A program made the translations under genes and the position numbers. Positions 31,824-40,909 of a DNA stretch of 44,140 nucleotides are shown one piece after another. This stretch comes from Clostridiales bacterium (GTDB lineage: Bacteria > Bacillota > Clostridia > Christensenellales > UBA1750). The notes beneath the pieces were generated by a model that was not told the DNA's origin, made no database searches, and saw nothing but the letters and a program-made list of their open reading frames with translations. The DNA is taken from the NCBI GenBank assembly GCA_015056005.1, contig SVHB01000010.1:1-44140 (forward strand), written 5' to 3'. The number at the start of each line of letters is the position of its first letter. Position 1 is the stretch's first letter.

Positions 31824-34800
31824 ATGGCTATAGAATACAGCATGAGGCTGTCCCTGAGACGCGACACCAACGCTCGCGCTCAGAGGCTGATCAGCGACGG
31901 CGCGCTTTCCGCCGTAACCGGTGAAGGCGATGATTACACCGCCACCGTGACCGATGAATACAACAAAAGCTACCCGAGGATCACCGTCAAGGGCGGAAAG
32001 ATCACAGGAGCTTTCTGTACCTGCCGCTTTTCTTACGAGGACAGCGAACACCTTTGCTGCCATGCGGCTGCGCTTGCGCTTTATTTGCGATCGCCCGAGA
32101 GGATGGCGCAAAAGCGCGAGGAGCTCAGGCGAGAGCGTGCGCAGGCGCTTTTGAGCGCCTTTGAAGGCGAAAACGTGCGCAAGCAGAGCATAAATCTTCA
32201 GGTCACGATAAATGTATCCGACGGACATGCGAGCGTTTCCGCAAAAGCGGGCGGCGAGAGGATGTACGTCATAAAAAACATAAACGAGTTTTATTCTCAG
32301 TATGTCCGTGGCGACGAGATCCGCCTCGGCAAAAGCTATATCATAGATTCGCATTTTCAGGCCTTTGACCAAAGCGATGAGAACATCCTTCGCATAATGG
32401 ACGAGGCTGCCCTCACTTCTTCTGCGACCATAGACAAAAAGGCGGTACCCTTAAACGATTATCAGCTAAAGCGCCTTTTGCGCACATTGCACGACAGGCC
32501 TTATTTGATCGCTGTGGGGCAGATGCGCCCAAGCGAGCAGACGGGCATACTCAACGCACTTCCGGAAATGCGCTTTGAGCTCAAGCGCAGCGACGGCGAC
32601 AGGGGAGGGTTTGTGCTCTCTGCCTTCACCGATGCGCCCTCGGTGCCCCTTTGCGCCGACGGCGAGTTTGTTTACTGCAACGATATCGTCTACCATATGC
32701 CAAGGCATCTGCGCCATGTTTCCAAGATGCTCATGACGGGAAACGCAAGGACCAACTGGTATTTTGACGAGGAAGACGCAGCCGGGCTCATTTCAGATGT
32801 TCTTCCCGCGCTGGAAACCGCATCGCAGCTCACCGTGAGCCGCGATATCCTCGACGCAATAGTGACCCTGCCGCTTTCCATCAGGGTCGATCTTGATATC
32901 TTAGGTCACGATGTTGCAGCCCAGATAACCTTTGAATACGGCGATATCCGCATAAACCCGGTAACCGGCGTTGAAACGCCGCATGAGGGCATACTCAGGC
33001 GCGACAGGCGCAAGGAAAGGCATCTTATGGATTTCCTTGCCGAGTTCGGCTTTGAGGCCTCAGACGGCGCTATGCTCATCCGCAAGCCGGATGACATATA
33101 CCGATTCCTTGACAGAGGCGTAAGCCAGCTCAACCGCTTTGCCCATGTTTACGCGACTCAGGCGCTTTTGCAGATAAGGCCAAGGACCGTGCCCATGCGC
33201 GGCAACATAAAGGTGGGCGGCACGGGCGTACAGTTCTCGCTCATGCTCGGCGGCATCGAAGCGGACAACATGCCCGAGATCCTGCTTGCCCTCAGAGAAA
33301 AGCGCAAGTTCGTGCGCCTGACCGACGGCAGCTTCATCACCCTGCAGGCCCGCCCGCATTGGGACGATCTTGCGCGTGAGGTGCTCGACAACGGCAAGGC
33401 TGTGGGCGATCATATCGAGCTTGAAGCCTACCGCACTGTGTACTTAAACAGCCTGCTTGATTCCACCAGCCTTGAAGTCACCCGCGATACAGCTTCCCGC
33501 GCCATCGCGGAGCTCAAAGCGGGCGAGGAGGAGGTCGAGCCCACCATCCCCGGGCTCAGGTCCTATCAGAAGCGCGGTTTCAACTGGCTCAGGCAGCTTT
33601 ATCAGATGAACCTTGGCGGCATACTTGCCGATGATATGGGTCTTGGTAAGACCGTTCAGATGCTCTCGGTCATAAAATATGCAAGGGAGAAGGACGGGTT
33701 CATGACCAGCCTTGTTGTTGCCCCCACTTCGCTTGTGTATAACTGGGAAAGAGAAATACAGAAGTTCGCGCCCGATCTTTCGGTGTGCGTGCTTGAAGGC
33801 AGCGGCGAAGCAAGGCAAAAGCAGATCGAAGCCTGCGAGGAATTTGACGTGCTCATTTCCTCCTATGCCCAGCTAAGGCGCGATATAGACGAGCTTGAAA
33901 AGCACAAATTCCGTTTCTGCGTGCTGGACGAGGCGCAGAATATCAAAAATTTCCGCTCCGTTGCCGCAACGGCAGTAAAGCGGGTGAACGCTCAAGCGCG
34001 CTTTGCGCTTACCGGTACGCCCATGGAGAACCATGTTGGCGAGCTTTGGTCGGTGTTTGATTTCATTCTTCCCGGCTACCTTGGCAGCCATGCGTATTTT
34101 GCCACCCGATTCGGCGACGGCAGCCACAACGAGGAGCTTGCGGTCAAGATCCGTCCCTTCCTCATGCGCAGGCTCAAGAAGGACGTTCTGGAAGAACTGC
34201 CCGACAAGATGGAATACCGCGTACTGGTAGAGCTTGACGAGTATCAGTTGAAGGTCTACCGCGCCATGCTTCAGAAGTACAAGGCGGAGATCATCGAGCC
34301 CTCCCTCGGCGTGGGCGGCTTTTCCAGAAACCGCATGCGCATTCTTGCAGCGATCACAAGGCTCAGGCAGCTTTGCTGTCATCCCTCGCTCTTCCTTGAA
34401 GGCTATCAGGGCGGCAGCGGCAAGGTCGAAGCCCTTCTGGATATCGTTCAGCAGTGCGTCAGGGAAAACCGCAAGGTGCTGGTGTTCTCTCAGTTCACCG
34501 CAATGCTCTCCATCCTTCGCGATATCCTTTTAGAAAACGGCGTGAAGGCGATGTACCTCGACGGCGATATCCCCGCGCGCGAGCGCGCCGAGCTTTGCGA
34601 AAAGTTCAATACCGATGATACTCCCGTATTCCTCATTTCGCTCAAGGCCGGCGGCACGGGTCTTAATCTCACCGGCGCGGATACCGTTGTCCACTTTGAC
34701 CCGTGGTGGAACCCCGCGGTCGAAGATCAGGCCACAGACCGCGCTCACCGCATCGGTCAGACCAAAAAAGTGCAGGTCATCCGCCTGATTGCAAGAGGCA

Positions 34801-34925
34801 CCATAGAAGAAAAAGTCGCCGACCTCCAGGCGCATAAAAAGGACCTCATCGACGCCGTTATCAAGCCCGGTGAAGTCCTCCCCTCGACCCTCACAGAGGC
34901 CGAGATCGTGGAACTGTTTGATTAG
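31824..34925 (+). CDS. SWIM-domain SNF2-family DNA translocase/helicase
   Basis: 1033 residues. An N-terminal SWIM zinc finger (FCTCRFS ... HLCCHAAALALYL, about 63-85) precedes an SNF2-associated region. The ATPase core has Walker A ADDMGLGKTVQML (about 600), DEAQNIKNF (about 701), LTGTPMENHVGELWSVFDF, and in the second RecA domain LVFSQFTAMLS, LISLKAGGTGLNLTGADTV and DRAHRIGQTKKVQV. These proteins translocate on duplex DNA; bacterial members are linked to transcription (RapA-like) or DNA repair, but a role here is unproven. AAACTCGGAGG lies before the ATG. It is a single-gene unit and its TAG stop is inside the end of repeat element B. Confidence 0.95.
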   Translation: MAIEYSMRLSLRRDTNARAQRLISDGALSAVTGEGDDYTATVTDEYNKSYPRITVKGGKITGAFCTCRFSYEDSEHLCCHAAALALYLRSPERMAQKREELRRERAQALLSAFEGENVRKQSINLQVTINVSDGHASVSAKAGGERMYVIKNINEFYSQYVRGDEIRLGKSYIIDSHFQAFDQSDENILRIMDEAALTSSATIDKKAVPLNDYQLKRLLRTLHDRPYLIAVGQMRPSEQTGILNALPEMRFELKRSDGDRGGFVLSAFTDAPSVPLCADGEFVYCNDIVYHMPRHLRHVSKMLMTGNARTNWYFDEEDAAGLISDVLPALETASQLTVSRDILDAIVTLPLSIRVDLDILGHDVAAQITFEYGDIRINPVTGVETPHEGILRRDRRKERHLMDFLAEFGFEASDGAMLIRKPDDIYRFLDRGVSQLNRFAHVYATQALLQIRPRTVPMRGNIKVGGTGVQFSLMLGGIEADNMPEILLALREKRKFVRLTDGSFITLQARPHWDDLAREVLDNGKAVGDHIELEAYRTVYLNSLLDSTSLEVTRDTASRAIAELKAGEEEVEPTIPGLRSYQKRGFNWLRQLYQMNLGGILADDMGLGKTVQMLSVIKYAREKDGFMTSLVVAPTSLVYNWEREIQKFAPDLSVCVLEGSGEARQKQIEACEEFDVLISSYAQLRRDIDELEKHKFRFCVLDEAQNIKNFRSVAATAVKRVNAQARFALTGTPMENHVGELWSVFDFILPGYLGSHAYFATRFGDGSHNEELAVKIRPFLMRRLKKDVLEELPDKMEYRVLVELDEYQLKVYRAMLQKYKAEIIEPSLGVGGFSRNRMRILAAITRLRQLCCHPSLFLEGYQGGSGKVEALLDIVQQCVRENRKVLVFSQFTAMLSILRDILLENGVKAMYLDGDIPARERAELCEKFNTDDTPVFLISLKAGGTGLNLTGADTVVHFDPWWNPAVEDQATDRAHRIGQTKKVQVIRLIARGTIEEKVADLQAHKKDLIDAVIKPGEVLPSTLTEAEIVELFD

Positions 34926-35405
34926 GAGCGGGAAGGGGGACGGGGGTACGTTCGAGAGGTTTCACCTCTCGAGCTCTCTGACCAAGGGTTTGCAACCCTT
35001 GGATCCCGCGGCATTGGGACTGTATAATTTCATACGATAGCTTACGAGGAACCCGTAAAGTATGGGTTCCTCGTGATTTGTTTTCAGGGGAGTTAAACCG
35101 TTGAGAATAGGATGTTCTTACGTCAGTTTATTTTATTTGTTTGACGATGCTCGTATAAAGGCGCCCTCTTGAGGGGGCGAAGCGTTTAAAAAACAGTCCG
35201 GTGGACTGTTTTTAGCGAAGCCCGCCGAGGCTTGTCCGAGGTGCGTCGCTGGCGCCCGAAGGGCGACTGAGGGAGTCATAACAAGTAACTAAAATATGCG
35301 CAAAGCGCGTATATCATATCCCGAAGGGATATATCATTCCTCATACGCCGCAAGGCGTATATCATTGGCGGGCGTGCTATGCACGCACGCCCCGCACGCC
35401 CTTTG
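34923..35405. repeat. Composite repeat element B
   Basis: Same module order as the left half of element A: TTAGG and a G-rich tract, TACGTTCGAG, H1 CGAGAGG-TTTCA-CCTCTCG (34953), H2 CCAAGGGTT-TGC-AACCCTTGG (34982) with GGATCCCGCGGC, H3 ACGAGGAACCC-loop-GGGTTCCTCGT (35044). A GGCGCCCTC ... ACTGAGGGAGTCATAA module (35160-35280) is interrupted by a AACAGTCC-GGT-GGACTGTT hairpin and a GCCCGCCGAGG region. It ends in an ATATCAT-linked short-hairpin array (about 35293-35400) that runs into the last codons of the GH2 gene. No supported ORF is inside. Confidence 0.8.
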
Positions 35406-37779
35406 CCCCGATAGTAATTCTATCGCCTGCAAGTCCTTCTCCGCTGACCGAAACGGTTATTTCTCCGGGTTCGGTTTTGGCTTTGATGCATGCGACAAGG
35501 TATCCCGCAAGCGCTTTCTTATCCGCTCTTGCAAACGATTCGGTTTCCCTTTGGTCGCCTGCGTCGGTGGTCAGAAGCTTTCCTGCGCCCGTAACTTCAA
35601 ACGTGAGCCTGTTGTTTGCATTGGGGCAAACGACTCCGTCCTTATCGACAATGGCTGCCGTTACATACACAAGATCGTCGCCGTCTGCACAAATAGCGCT
35701 GCGCTCGGCGTAAAGCTTTATCATATTTGGCTTATCTGCGGTTTTTACTTGCGCTCTTGCTGCTTCAAGCCCGTTTTCATCGTAGGCGATGGCTGTGAGG
35801 GTTCCCGGCGCATAAACCGCGTTGTTCCAGACCCTGCGATAGCGCTCTATGGCGTCATCGGCCTTCGGTCTGCGTCTGCCGAAAGACACGCCGTTTATGA
35901 ACAGCTCGACCTCGGGATAGTTTGTATATACATGAACGGGGATCTCCTTGCCTTCCATGCCCTCCCAATTCCAATGCGGGAATACATGCAGGACGGGCTC
36001 CTTGCTCCACCTTGCTTTATAGCCGTAATAGCGGTTCTTTTTTAGCCCTGCAAGGTCGACTATTCCGAAATATGAGCTGCGCGAGGGCCATTCGTCGTAG
36101 TATGGGGTGGGCTCTCCAAGATAATCAAAGCCTGTCCACACAAATTCGCCTGCGACGTAATCCAGATCGTCCTGAGCCTCCCATTCGATCTCGGGTATGC
36201 TTGCCCAAGGCGGAGCACCAAGCTCGTAGGCCGATACTGTCAGGTCGTCATGCTTTTTGACAGGGCGCTCATGCTGCGCGGGCAGCTTGTACACGCCTCT
36301 TGTGGATACACAGGAAGCGGTCTCGGAGCCGTAGAGCGGCTTATCCGGGTGAGCTTCATGCAGCTGCCTGTACAGGTGGGGCTTGTAATTCAATCCCACA
36401 ATGTCAATAAAATCCGTCAGATGGTTTTCAAATGCGGGGAGCGGTCTGTCAAGGCCTGCTGTGATCGGGCGGGTGGGATCGAATTTCCTTGTCGTATCCG
36501 CCAAAAGCTTAGCGGCGCGCCAGCCATCCTTTTGCTCCTGCTCGCCTATCTCGTTGCCTATGGACCAGAGCACGATGGAGGGATGATTTCTATCCCTCTT
36601 TACGATAGCCTCGACATCCTTTTTGGCATGCTCTGAAAAATATTTGGCATAGCCGTTTTTGACCTTGGGAGTATGCCATTCATCGAAGAATTCGTCCATC
36701 ACAACAAAACCCATCTTATCGCAAAGCTCCAAAAGCTCGGGCGCGGGAGGGTTGTGGCTGGTTCTTATTGCGTTCACGCCCATTGAGCGCAGTATATCAA
36801 GCTGGCGTTTGAGCGCGGAAACATTGAGCGCAGCGCCCAGAGAACCAAGATCGTGGTGCATGCAAACGCCGCTCAGTTTTACTTCTCTGCCGTTGAGGAT
36901 AAAGCCTTCGTTTGCGGTAAATTCAAACGAGCGCAGGCCGAAAATGACGGTATCGGAATCAAGCTGCGTCCCGTTTTCGTCCAGAAGCGTTATTTCGGCT
37001 CTGTAAAGCATGGGCGAATCGATGTCCCATCTTACAGGTTCGGGTATTGTAAAAATCCCCGAAAGCTCGCCGAAGGCTTTGCCCTGCTCAGATTCCGAAA
37101 CGAGCTCGCCTGTGGGAGATGTTATCTTCACGTTCATCCTGACAGACTGATCGCCGCTGTGCTCTGCCGATATCAAGATGGACGCAAATTTATCGGTGAG
37201 CTCTGTTTGGCGCACCAAAATGCCGTTATACGCGATATGCGTTTTGTTTTTAATCACAAGGCGGGCGTTTCTGTAAATGCCTGCGCCCGGGTACCAGCGG
37301 GAGCAGTCCTCATAAACCGATGCCGCAACTGCTATCAGGTTCTTTTCGCCGAAGACCACATAATCTGAGATATCGACGCTGAAGGATTTATAGCCGAAAT
37401 GATTGAAATAAACATGCTTTCCGTTCACATAGATATTGGAATCCCACATGATCCCGTCGAATTCAAGAAAAACGGCTCTGCCTGTATCAGCTGCGTCGAT
37501 ATTTATCCATTTGCGGTAAACGCCTAAGCCGACTATGGGCAGCGCCCCTGTGCGGCCTGTATGGGCGATGGACTTGGTTATGCCGTCCTGCACGACGGAT
37601 CGGTAGGATGCGTCGTTTTCTGACTCAAAAATGCCGTTTGCGGCCCAATCGTGGGGTATGCGCACGCTTTCCCAGCCGTTATCGTCAAAAGAGGGTGAAA
37701 AGACTTCTTCGGGGGCTGCGCCGTCTTTATACAGCCTGAACTTGAAATCATCGCGGAGCTTTTGAGTATATCTTCCCAT
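35377..37779 (-). CDS. Glycoside hydrolase family 2 (beta-galactosidase-like)
   Basis: 800 residues. N-terminal sugar-binding jelly roll (RIPHDWAANGIFESEND, MWDSNIYVNGKHVYFNHFGY), immunoglobulin-like domain, then the TIM barrel with the usual GH2 signatures: IRTSHNPPAPELLELCDKMG, the acid/base Glu in LWSIGNEIGEQ (about 410) and a probable nucleophile Glu in PLYGSETAS (about 485). A C-terminal beta domain (GEITVSVSGEGLAGD) closes the chain. Beta-galactosidase or beta-glucuronidase activities both occur in GH2; the absence of a signal peptide indicates a cytoplasmic enzyme. The last codons (GVRGVRA) overlap a GC-rich hairpin of the adjacent array. A 28-bp dyad upstream suggests repression. Confidence 0.9.
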   Translation of the reverse strand: MGRYTQKLRDDFKFRLYKDGAAPEEVFSPSFDDNGWESVRIPHDWAANGIFESENDASYRSVVQDGITKSIAHTGRTGALPIVGLGVYRKWINIDAADTGRAVFLEFDGIMWDSNIYVNGKHVYFNHFGYKSFSVDISDYVVFGEKNLIAVAASVYEDCSRWYPGAGIYRNARLVIKNKTHIAYNGILVRQTELTDKFASILISAEHSGDQSVRMNVKITSPTGELVSESEQGKAFGELSGIFTIPEPVRWDIDSPMLYRAEITLLDENGTQLDSDTVIFGLRSFEFTANEGFILNGREVKLSGVCMHHDLGSLGAALNVSALKRQLDILRSMGVNAIRTSHNPPAPELLELCDKMGFVVMDEFFDEWHTPKVKNGYAKYFSEHAKKDVEAIVKRDRNHPSIVLWSIGNEIGEQEQKDGWRAAKLLADTTRKFDPTRPITAGLDRPLPAFENHLTDFIDIVGLNYKPHLYRQLHEAHPDKPLYGSETASCVSTRGVYKLPAQHERPVKKHDDLTVSAYELGAPPWASIPEIEWEAQDDLDYVAGEFVWTGFDYLGEPTPYYDEWPSRSSYFGIVDLAGLKKNRYYGYKARWSKEPVLHVFPHWNWEGMEGKEIPVHVYTNYPEVELFINGVSFGRRRPKADDAIERYRRVWNNAVYAPGTLTAIAYDENGLEAARAQVKTADKPNMIKLYAERSAICADGDDLVYVTAAIVDKDGVVCPNANNRLTFEVTGAGKLLTTDAGDQRETESFARADKKALAGYLVACIKAKTEPGEITVSVSGEGLAGDRITIGAKGVRGVRA

Positions 37780-37816
37780 TGTGTACCTCCGTTTTATAAA
37801 GATTCGATTTTGTTTT

Positions 37817-37844
37817 TTTACAGTATAACAGAATATACTGTAAA
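37817..37844. promoter_or_regulatory. 28-bp operator-like inverted repeat upstream of the GH2 gene
   Basis: TTTACAGTATA and TATACTGTAAA are exact inverted arms around 6 bases. On the - strand TATACT within it could be the -10 of the GH2 promoter, so a bound repressor would block transcription. It lies 38 bases upstream of the start codon. Confidence 0.65.
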
Positions 37845-37862
37845 AATAAACGGCATAAAAAC

Positions 37863-37890
37863 ACCCTCGGTCAAATATTTGACCGAGGGT
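37863..37890 (-). terminator. Perfect-palindrome terminator of the amidohydrolase gene
   Basis: ACCCTCGGTCAAAT and ATTTGACCGAGGGT form a 14-bp stem with a minimal loop, followed on the - strand by a T-rich stretch. It is 22 bases past the stop codon. Confidence 0.8.
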
Positions 37891-37911
37891 ATAAGTTTTA
37901 ATGCGCTTGAT

Positions 37912-39351
37912 TTAGAAGGTACCGCCCACGGGGGTGGGAACTGCGTCTGCGGGGATGGGGCAATTATAGCCCGCTGCGGACTTTTTCTTGAACTCTTCGG
38001 AAGCCTTTTCGATGATGGTGGGATCGTCGATCATATCGATAACGGCTGCAGCCATGACCTTACCTGCGTTCAAAAGACCCTTATGACCGATGGAAGACTT
38101 GGCGGTGCAGACATTCTGCCAGGAATGTCCGGGGCTGCCGGCTGCAAAGCAAACGGTGCGGATCTGCGCGGTGGGGGTCTGCCAGCTTACATCGCCGACA
38201 TCGGTGGAACCGGGGCGGGTGATCCCGCTGGGATAGTAGGGGATAAGGAAATCGTTGAGGGGACGGGTACCGTTCTGAGTCTTTTCGATAACCAGATCCA
38301 TGATCTTGTCGTCGTTGCCCTCGCCGGTGCCGGGGAGCCTGGTCTTGGTGTAGGTCTTTGCAAGCTCGGTGGCGTAAGCGAAGTCTTCTTCGTCAAACTG
38401 AGCTACGCCGATCTCCTCAAAATTCTTATAAAGCAGCTGCTCTAAGGTGACATTGTTGAGAACGTCTGCGGTGCCGTCGATGAAACGGATCTTCATCTCG
38501 GTCTCTGTCATCATGGCTGCGGCTTCGGCGATCTTATCGACCCTTGCCTGAAGTTTGAGCGCTTCGTTTACGTTGACCGCGCGGACCATGTACAGCACCT
38601 GAGCGGTGGGCTGAACGACGTTGGGGGAGTTTCCGCCGCCGTCGGTGATGGCGTAGTGTATCCTTGCGCTGGAGGGCATGTGTTCTCTTAAGAACTGCAC
38701 GCCGATGTTCATGAGCTCGACAGCGTCAAGTGCGCTGCGGCCGAATTCGGGAGCGCCGGCTGCGTGGGAAGCAAGACCGGTGAACTTGTATTCCTTCTGG
38801 ATGCAGGAAAGGTTGGAGGTTGCGGAAACGCCGTTGGAATCGCCGGGATGCCAGGAGATTGCAGCATCAAGGTTTCGCCATGCGTTATCCCTTGCCATGA
38901 ACGCCTTGCCCGCGCCGCCTTCTTCACCGGGGCAGCCGTAGAAAATGACGGTACCGCTCTTTTTGGTTTCTTCAAGATAGCGCTTTACAGCAAATGCGGC
39001 GGCAAGAGAGCCCGCGCCCAGCATGTTGTGACCGCAGCCGTGACCGCAGCCGCCTTCCACGAGCTGCTTGCGCTCGGTGATGCCCGCGACCTGAGAAAGG
39101 CCGGAAAGCGCGTCAAATTCGCCCAAGATGCCGATTATGGGGCGACCGGAACCGAAAGAACCGGAAAACGCGGTGGGAACGCCGCAAATGCCCTTTTCAA
39201 CGGTGAAGCCTTCTTCTTCAAGGACTTTCAGATAAAGATCCATGGACTTATATTCCATAAGGGAAAGCTCTGCATATTCCCAAATTTTATCGCTGACTTC
39301 GGTAAAGATATCCGCTTTCTGATCGATAACTGAAAGAGCAGCTTTCTTCAT
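37912..39351 (-). CDS. M20-family amidohydrolase, AbgB-like
   Basis: 479 residues of the M20D metallopeptidase group, closest in layout to AbgB (p-aminobenzoyl-glutamate hydrolase subunit B). Metal-site motifs: GILGEFDALSGLSQ, GCGHGCGHNMLGAG (His/Cys-rich), YGCPGEEGGAGKAFM (Glu pair) and ISWHPGD; the later SPGHSWQNV carries another likely metal His. A dimerisation insert lies between (KFTGLASHAAGAPEFGRSAL). The enzyme hydrolyses N-acyl amino-acid amides; the substrate is probably an aminobenzoyl- or acyl-amino acid. It follows an amino-acid ABC transporter on the same strand, separated by a hairpin, suggesting uptake followed by hydrolysis. AAAGGAG precedes the ATG. Confidence 0.88.
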   Translation of the reverse strand: MKKAALSVIDQKADIFTEVSDKIWEYAELSLMEYKSMDLYLKVLEEEGFTVEKGICGVPTAFSGSFGSGRPIIGILGEFDALSGLSQVAGITERKQLVEGGCGHGCGHNMLGAGSLAAAFAVKRYLEETKKSGTVIFYGCPGEEGGAGKAFMARDNAWRNLDAAISWHPGDSNGVSATSNLSCIQKEYKFTGLASHAAGAPEFGRSALDAVELMNIGVQFLREHMPSSARIHYAITDGGGNSPNVVQPTAQVLYMVRAVNVNEALKLQARVDKIAEAAAMMTETEMKIRFIDGTADVLNNVTLEQLLYKNFEEIGVAQFDEEDFAYATELAKTYTKTRLPGTGEGNDDKIMDLVIEKTQNGTRPLNDFLIPYYPSGITRPGSTDVGDVSWQTPTAQIRTVCFAAGSPGHSWQNVCTAKSSIGHKGLLNAGKVMAAAVIDMIDDPTIIEKASEEFKKKSAAGYNCPIPADAVPTPVGGTF

Positions 39352-39378
39352 TATATATTACTCCTTTCATTATAAGAA

Positions 39379-39408
39379 TGTCGGCGTAAGGGACGCCTCA
39401 CGCCGACA
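39379..39408 (-). terminator. Intercistronic hairpin between transporter and amidohydrolase genes
   Basis: TGTCGGCGT and ACGCCGACA pair (9 bp) around 12 bases, with only a short T-rich stretch on the - strand. It may partially terminate the transporter transcript or protect the mRNA; read-through would couple the two units. Confidence 0.55.
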
Positions 39409-39416
39409 AACGCAGC

Positions 39417-40169
39417 TTAGTAAAGAACCTTGCCAAGGAATTCCTTGGTTCTGGGATTCTGAGGATCGCCGAAGATCTGCTCGGGCGGGCCTGCCTCTGC
39501 GATAATACCGGAATCCATGAACAGTATGCGGTCGGAAACCTCTTTGCAGAAACCCATTTCGTGGGTAACGATAACGGTGGTCATGCCTTCTGCAACAAGG
39601 TCTTTGATGACCTGCAGAACCTCGCCGACCATTTCGGGGTCAAGCGCGGAGGTGGGCTCGTCAAAGAGCATAACATCGGGCTCCATTGCAAGAGCACGAA
39701 CGATCGCAAGCCTCTGCTTCTGACCGCCGGAAAGACGGTTGGGATGCTGGGAAATTTTGTCGTAAAGGCCAACGCGCTTTAACAGGGATTCCGCCATCGC
39801 GTTTGCCTCGTCCTTGCTCTTTTTGCCAAGAAGCACGGGGGCAAGGGTGATGTTTTCAAGAACGGTCTTGTGGGGAAAGATGTTGAACAGCTGGAAAACC
39901 ATGCCCATCTTCTGCCTGTGGATGTTTACGTTTACACCCTTTGCGGTGATGTCGGTACCTTCAAATATGATCTGTCCTTTTTCGGGAGTCTCAAGAAGGT
40001 TCAGGCAGCGCAGGAAGGTGGATTTACCGCCGCCGGAAGGACCGATGATGGAAACAGCTTCGCCTCTTCTGATCTGTTCGTCAATGCCTCTTAAGACATG
40101 GAGCTGACCGAAGCTTTTATGAATGCCGCGGGTCTCTATCATGATTTCGTTTTTGATCTTATCAGTCAC
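39417..40169 (-). CDS. Polar amino-acid ABC transporter, ATP-binding protein
   Basis: About 250 residues. Complete ABC motifs: Walker [16 protein letters not shown]-loop [18 protein letters not shown], signature [18 protein letters not shown], Walker [17 protein letters not shown] and switch VIVTHEMGF. The LFPH-type Q-loop and the SALDPE motif are typical of GlnQ/ArtP-type importers. I chose a GTG start that overlaps the permease stop (GGTGACTGA) and has AAGGAGG 10 bases upstream; the longer ORF reads into the permease gene. Together with the adjacent permease and binding protein it makes a complete importer. Cytoplasmic, attached to the membrane permease. Confidence 0.93.
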   Translation of the reverse strand: MTDKIKNEIMIETRGIHKSFGQLHVLRGIDEQIRRGEAVSIIGPSGGGKSTFLRCLNLLETPEKGQIIFEGTDITAKGVNVNIHRQKMGMVFQLFNIFPHKTVLENITLAPVLLGKKSKDEANAMAESLLKRVGLYDKISQHPNRLSGGQKQRLAIVRALAMEPDVMLFDEPTSALDPEMVGEVLQVIKDLVAEGMTTVIVTHEMGFCKEVSDRILFMDSGIIAEAGPPEQIFGDPQNPRTKEFLGKVLY

Positions 40170-40827
40170 CTTTGTGCAGCCTCCTTTCATAAAGTGCAAC
40201 AAGCTTGGACAGCGAGAAAGTCATTACGAAGTAAATAACACCGACGATGATCAAGGGCTCTATGACCAGATACAGAGCGCCGGAAATGGTCTTGTACTGA
40301 GTCATAAGGTCGCCGATGAAGAAGGTGGATGCAAGGGAGGTCTCCTTGGTGATCATGATGAACTCGTTGCAAAGAGAGGGAAGTATGTTCTTGATCGCCT
40401 GAGGAAGCACGATCCTGGTCATGGTCTGGAAACCGTTGAGACCAAGGGAGCGCGCGGCTTCGGTCTGACCGCGGTCGACCGCCTGAATACCGGAGCGGAA
40501 GATCTCGGAAACGTATGCCGAGCTGTTGACTATAAGCGCTATGGCTATACAGGCCTTCTTGGAAAGCTCCAGAGCCGGCAGCCAGTTGGGCAGCATGAAG
40601 TAGAAAAGATATAACTGCAGAAGAATAGGAGTACCACGGATGAATTCGATGTAAATGGCTGCGATCCACTGGAGCGGTTTGATTTTTGCCATCCTAAGAA
40701 GCGCGAGCAGCGCGCCTACGATTGCGCCGAAGAATACGGCTATCGCGGCAAGCTCAAGCGTTACGCCGATACCCTCTATAAAGAGGTTGCCGTATCGGGT
40801 TATGACTTTGATAATGTTATCGATCAA
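40162..40827 (-). CDS. Polar amino-acid ABC transporter, permease
   Basis: 221 residues with about five membrane helices, of the HisM/GlnP type. Signatures: [20 protein letters not shown] at the start, [39 protein letters not shown], and the EAA coupling loop [20 protein letters not shown] with [17 protein letters not shown]. One permease gene is present, so it likely works as a homodimer. It lies 8 bases across the start of the ATPase gene and 82 bases after the binding-protein gene, with a GC-rich hairpin between. Substrate is a polar amino acid or a related compound. Confidence 0.93.
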   Translation of the reverse strand: MIDNIIKVITRYGNLFIEGIGVTLELAAIAVFFGAIVGALLALLRMAKIKPLQWIAAIYIEFIRGTPILLQLYLFYFMLPNWLPALELSKKACIAIALIVNSSAYVSEIFRSGIQAVDRGQTEAARSLGLNGFQTMTRIVLPQAIKNILPSLCNEFIMITKETSLASTFFIGDLMTQYKTISGALYLVIEPLIIVGVIYFVMTFSLSKLVALYERRLHKGD

Positions 40828-40854
40828 TTTTTTATCCCCTTTATACAGCGACCT

Positions 40855-40882
40855 GCTCCGGCACCGAGTCCGGCGCCGGAGC
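40855..40882 (-). promoter_or_regulatory. GC-rich intercistronic hairpin after the binding-protein gene
   Basis: GCTCCGGC and GCCGGAGC pair with an inner partly paired segment. Such stems after binding-protein genes protect the upstream mRNA and lower expression of the permease, giving excess binding protein. No T run follows on the - strand. Confidence 0.6.
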
Positions 40883-40909
40883 GATCGATATTATGCGTTT
40901 GCTTATATT

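Noticed and set aside
35296-36045. 249-residue + strand ORF at the GH2 3' end
   Set aside because: Antisense to the GH2 C-terminus and begins inside the hairpin array; no ribosome site.
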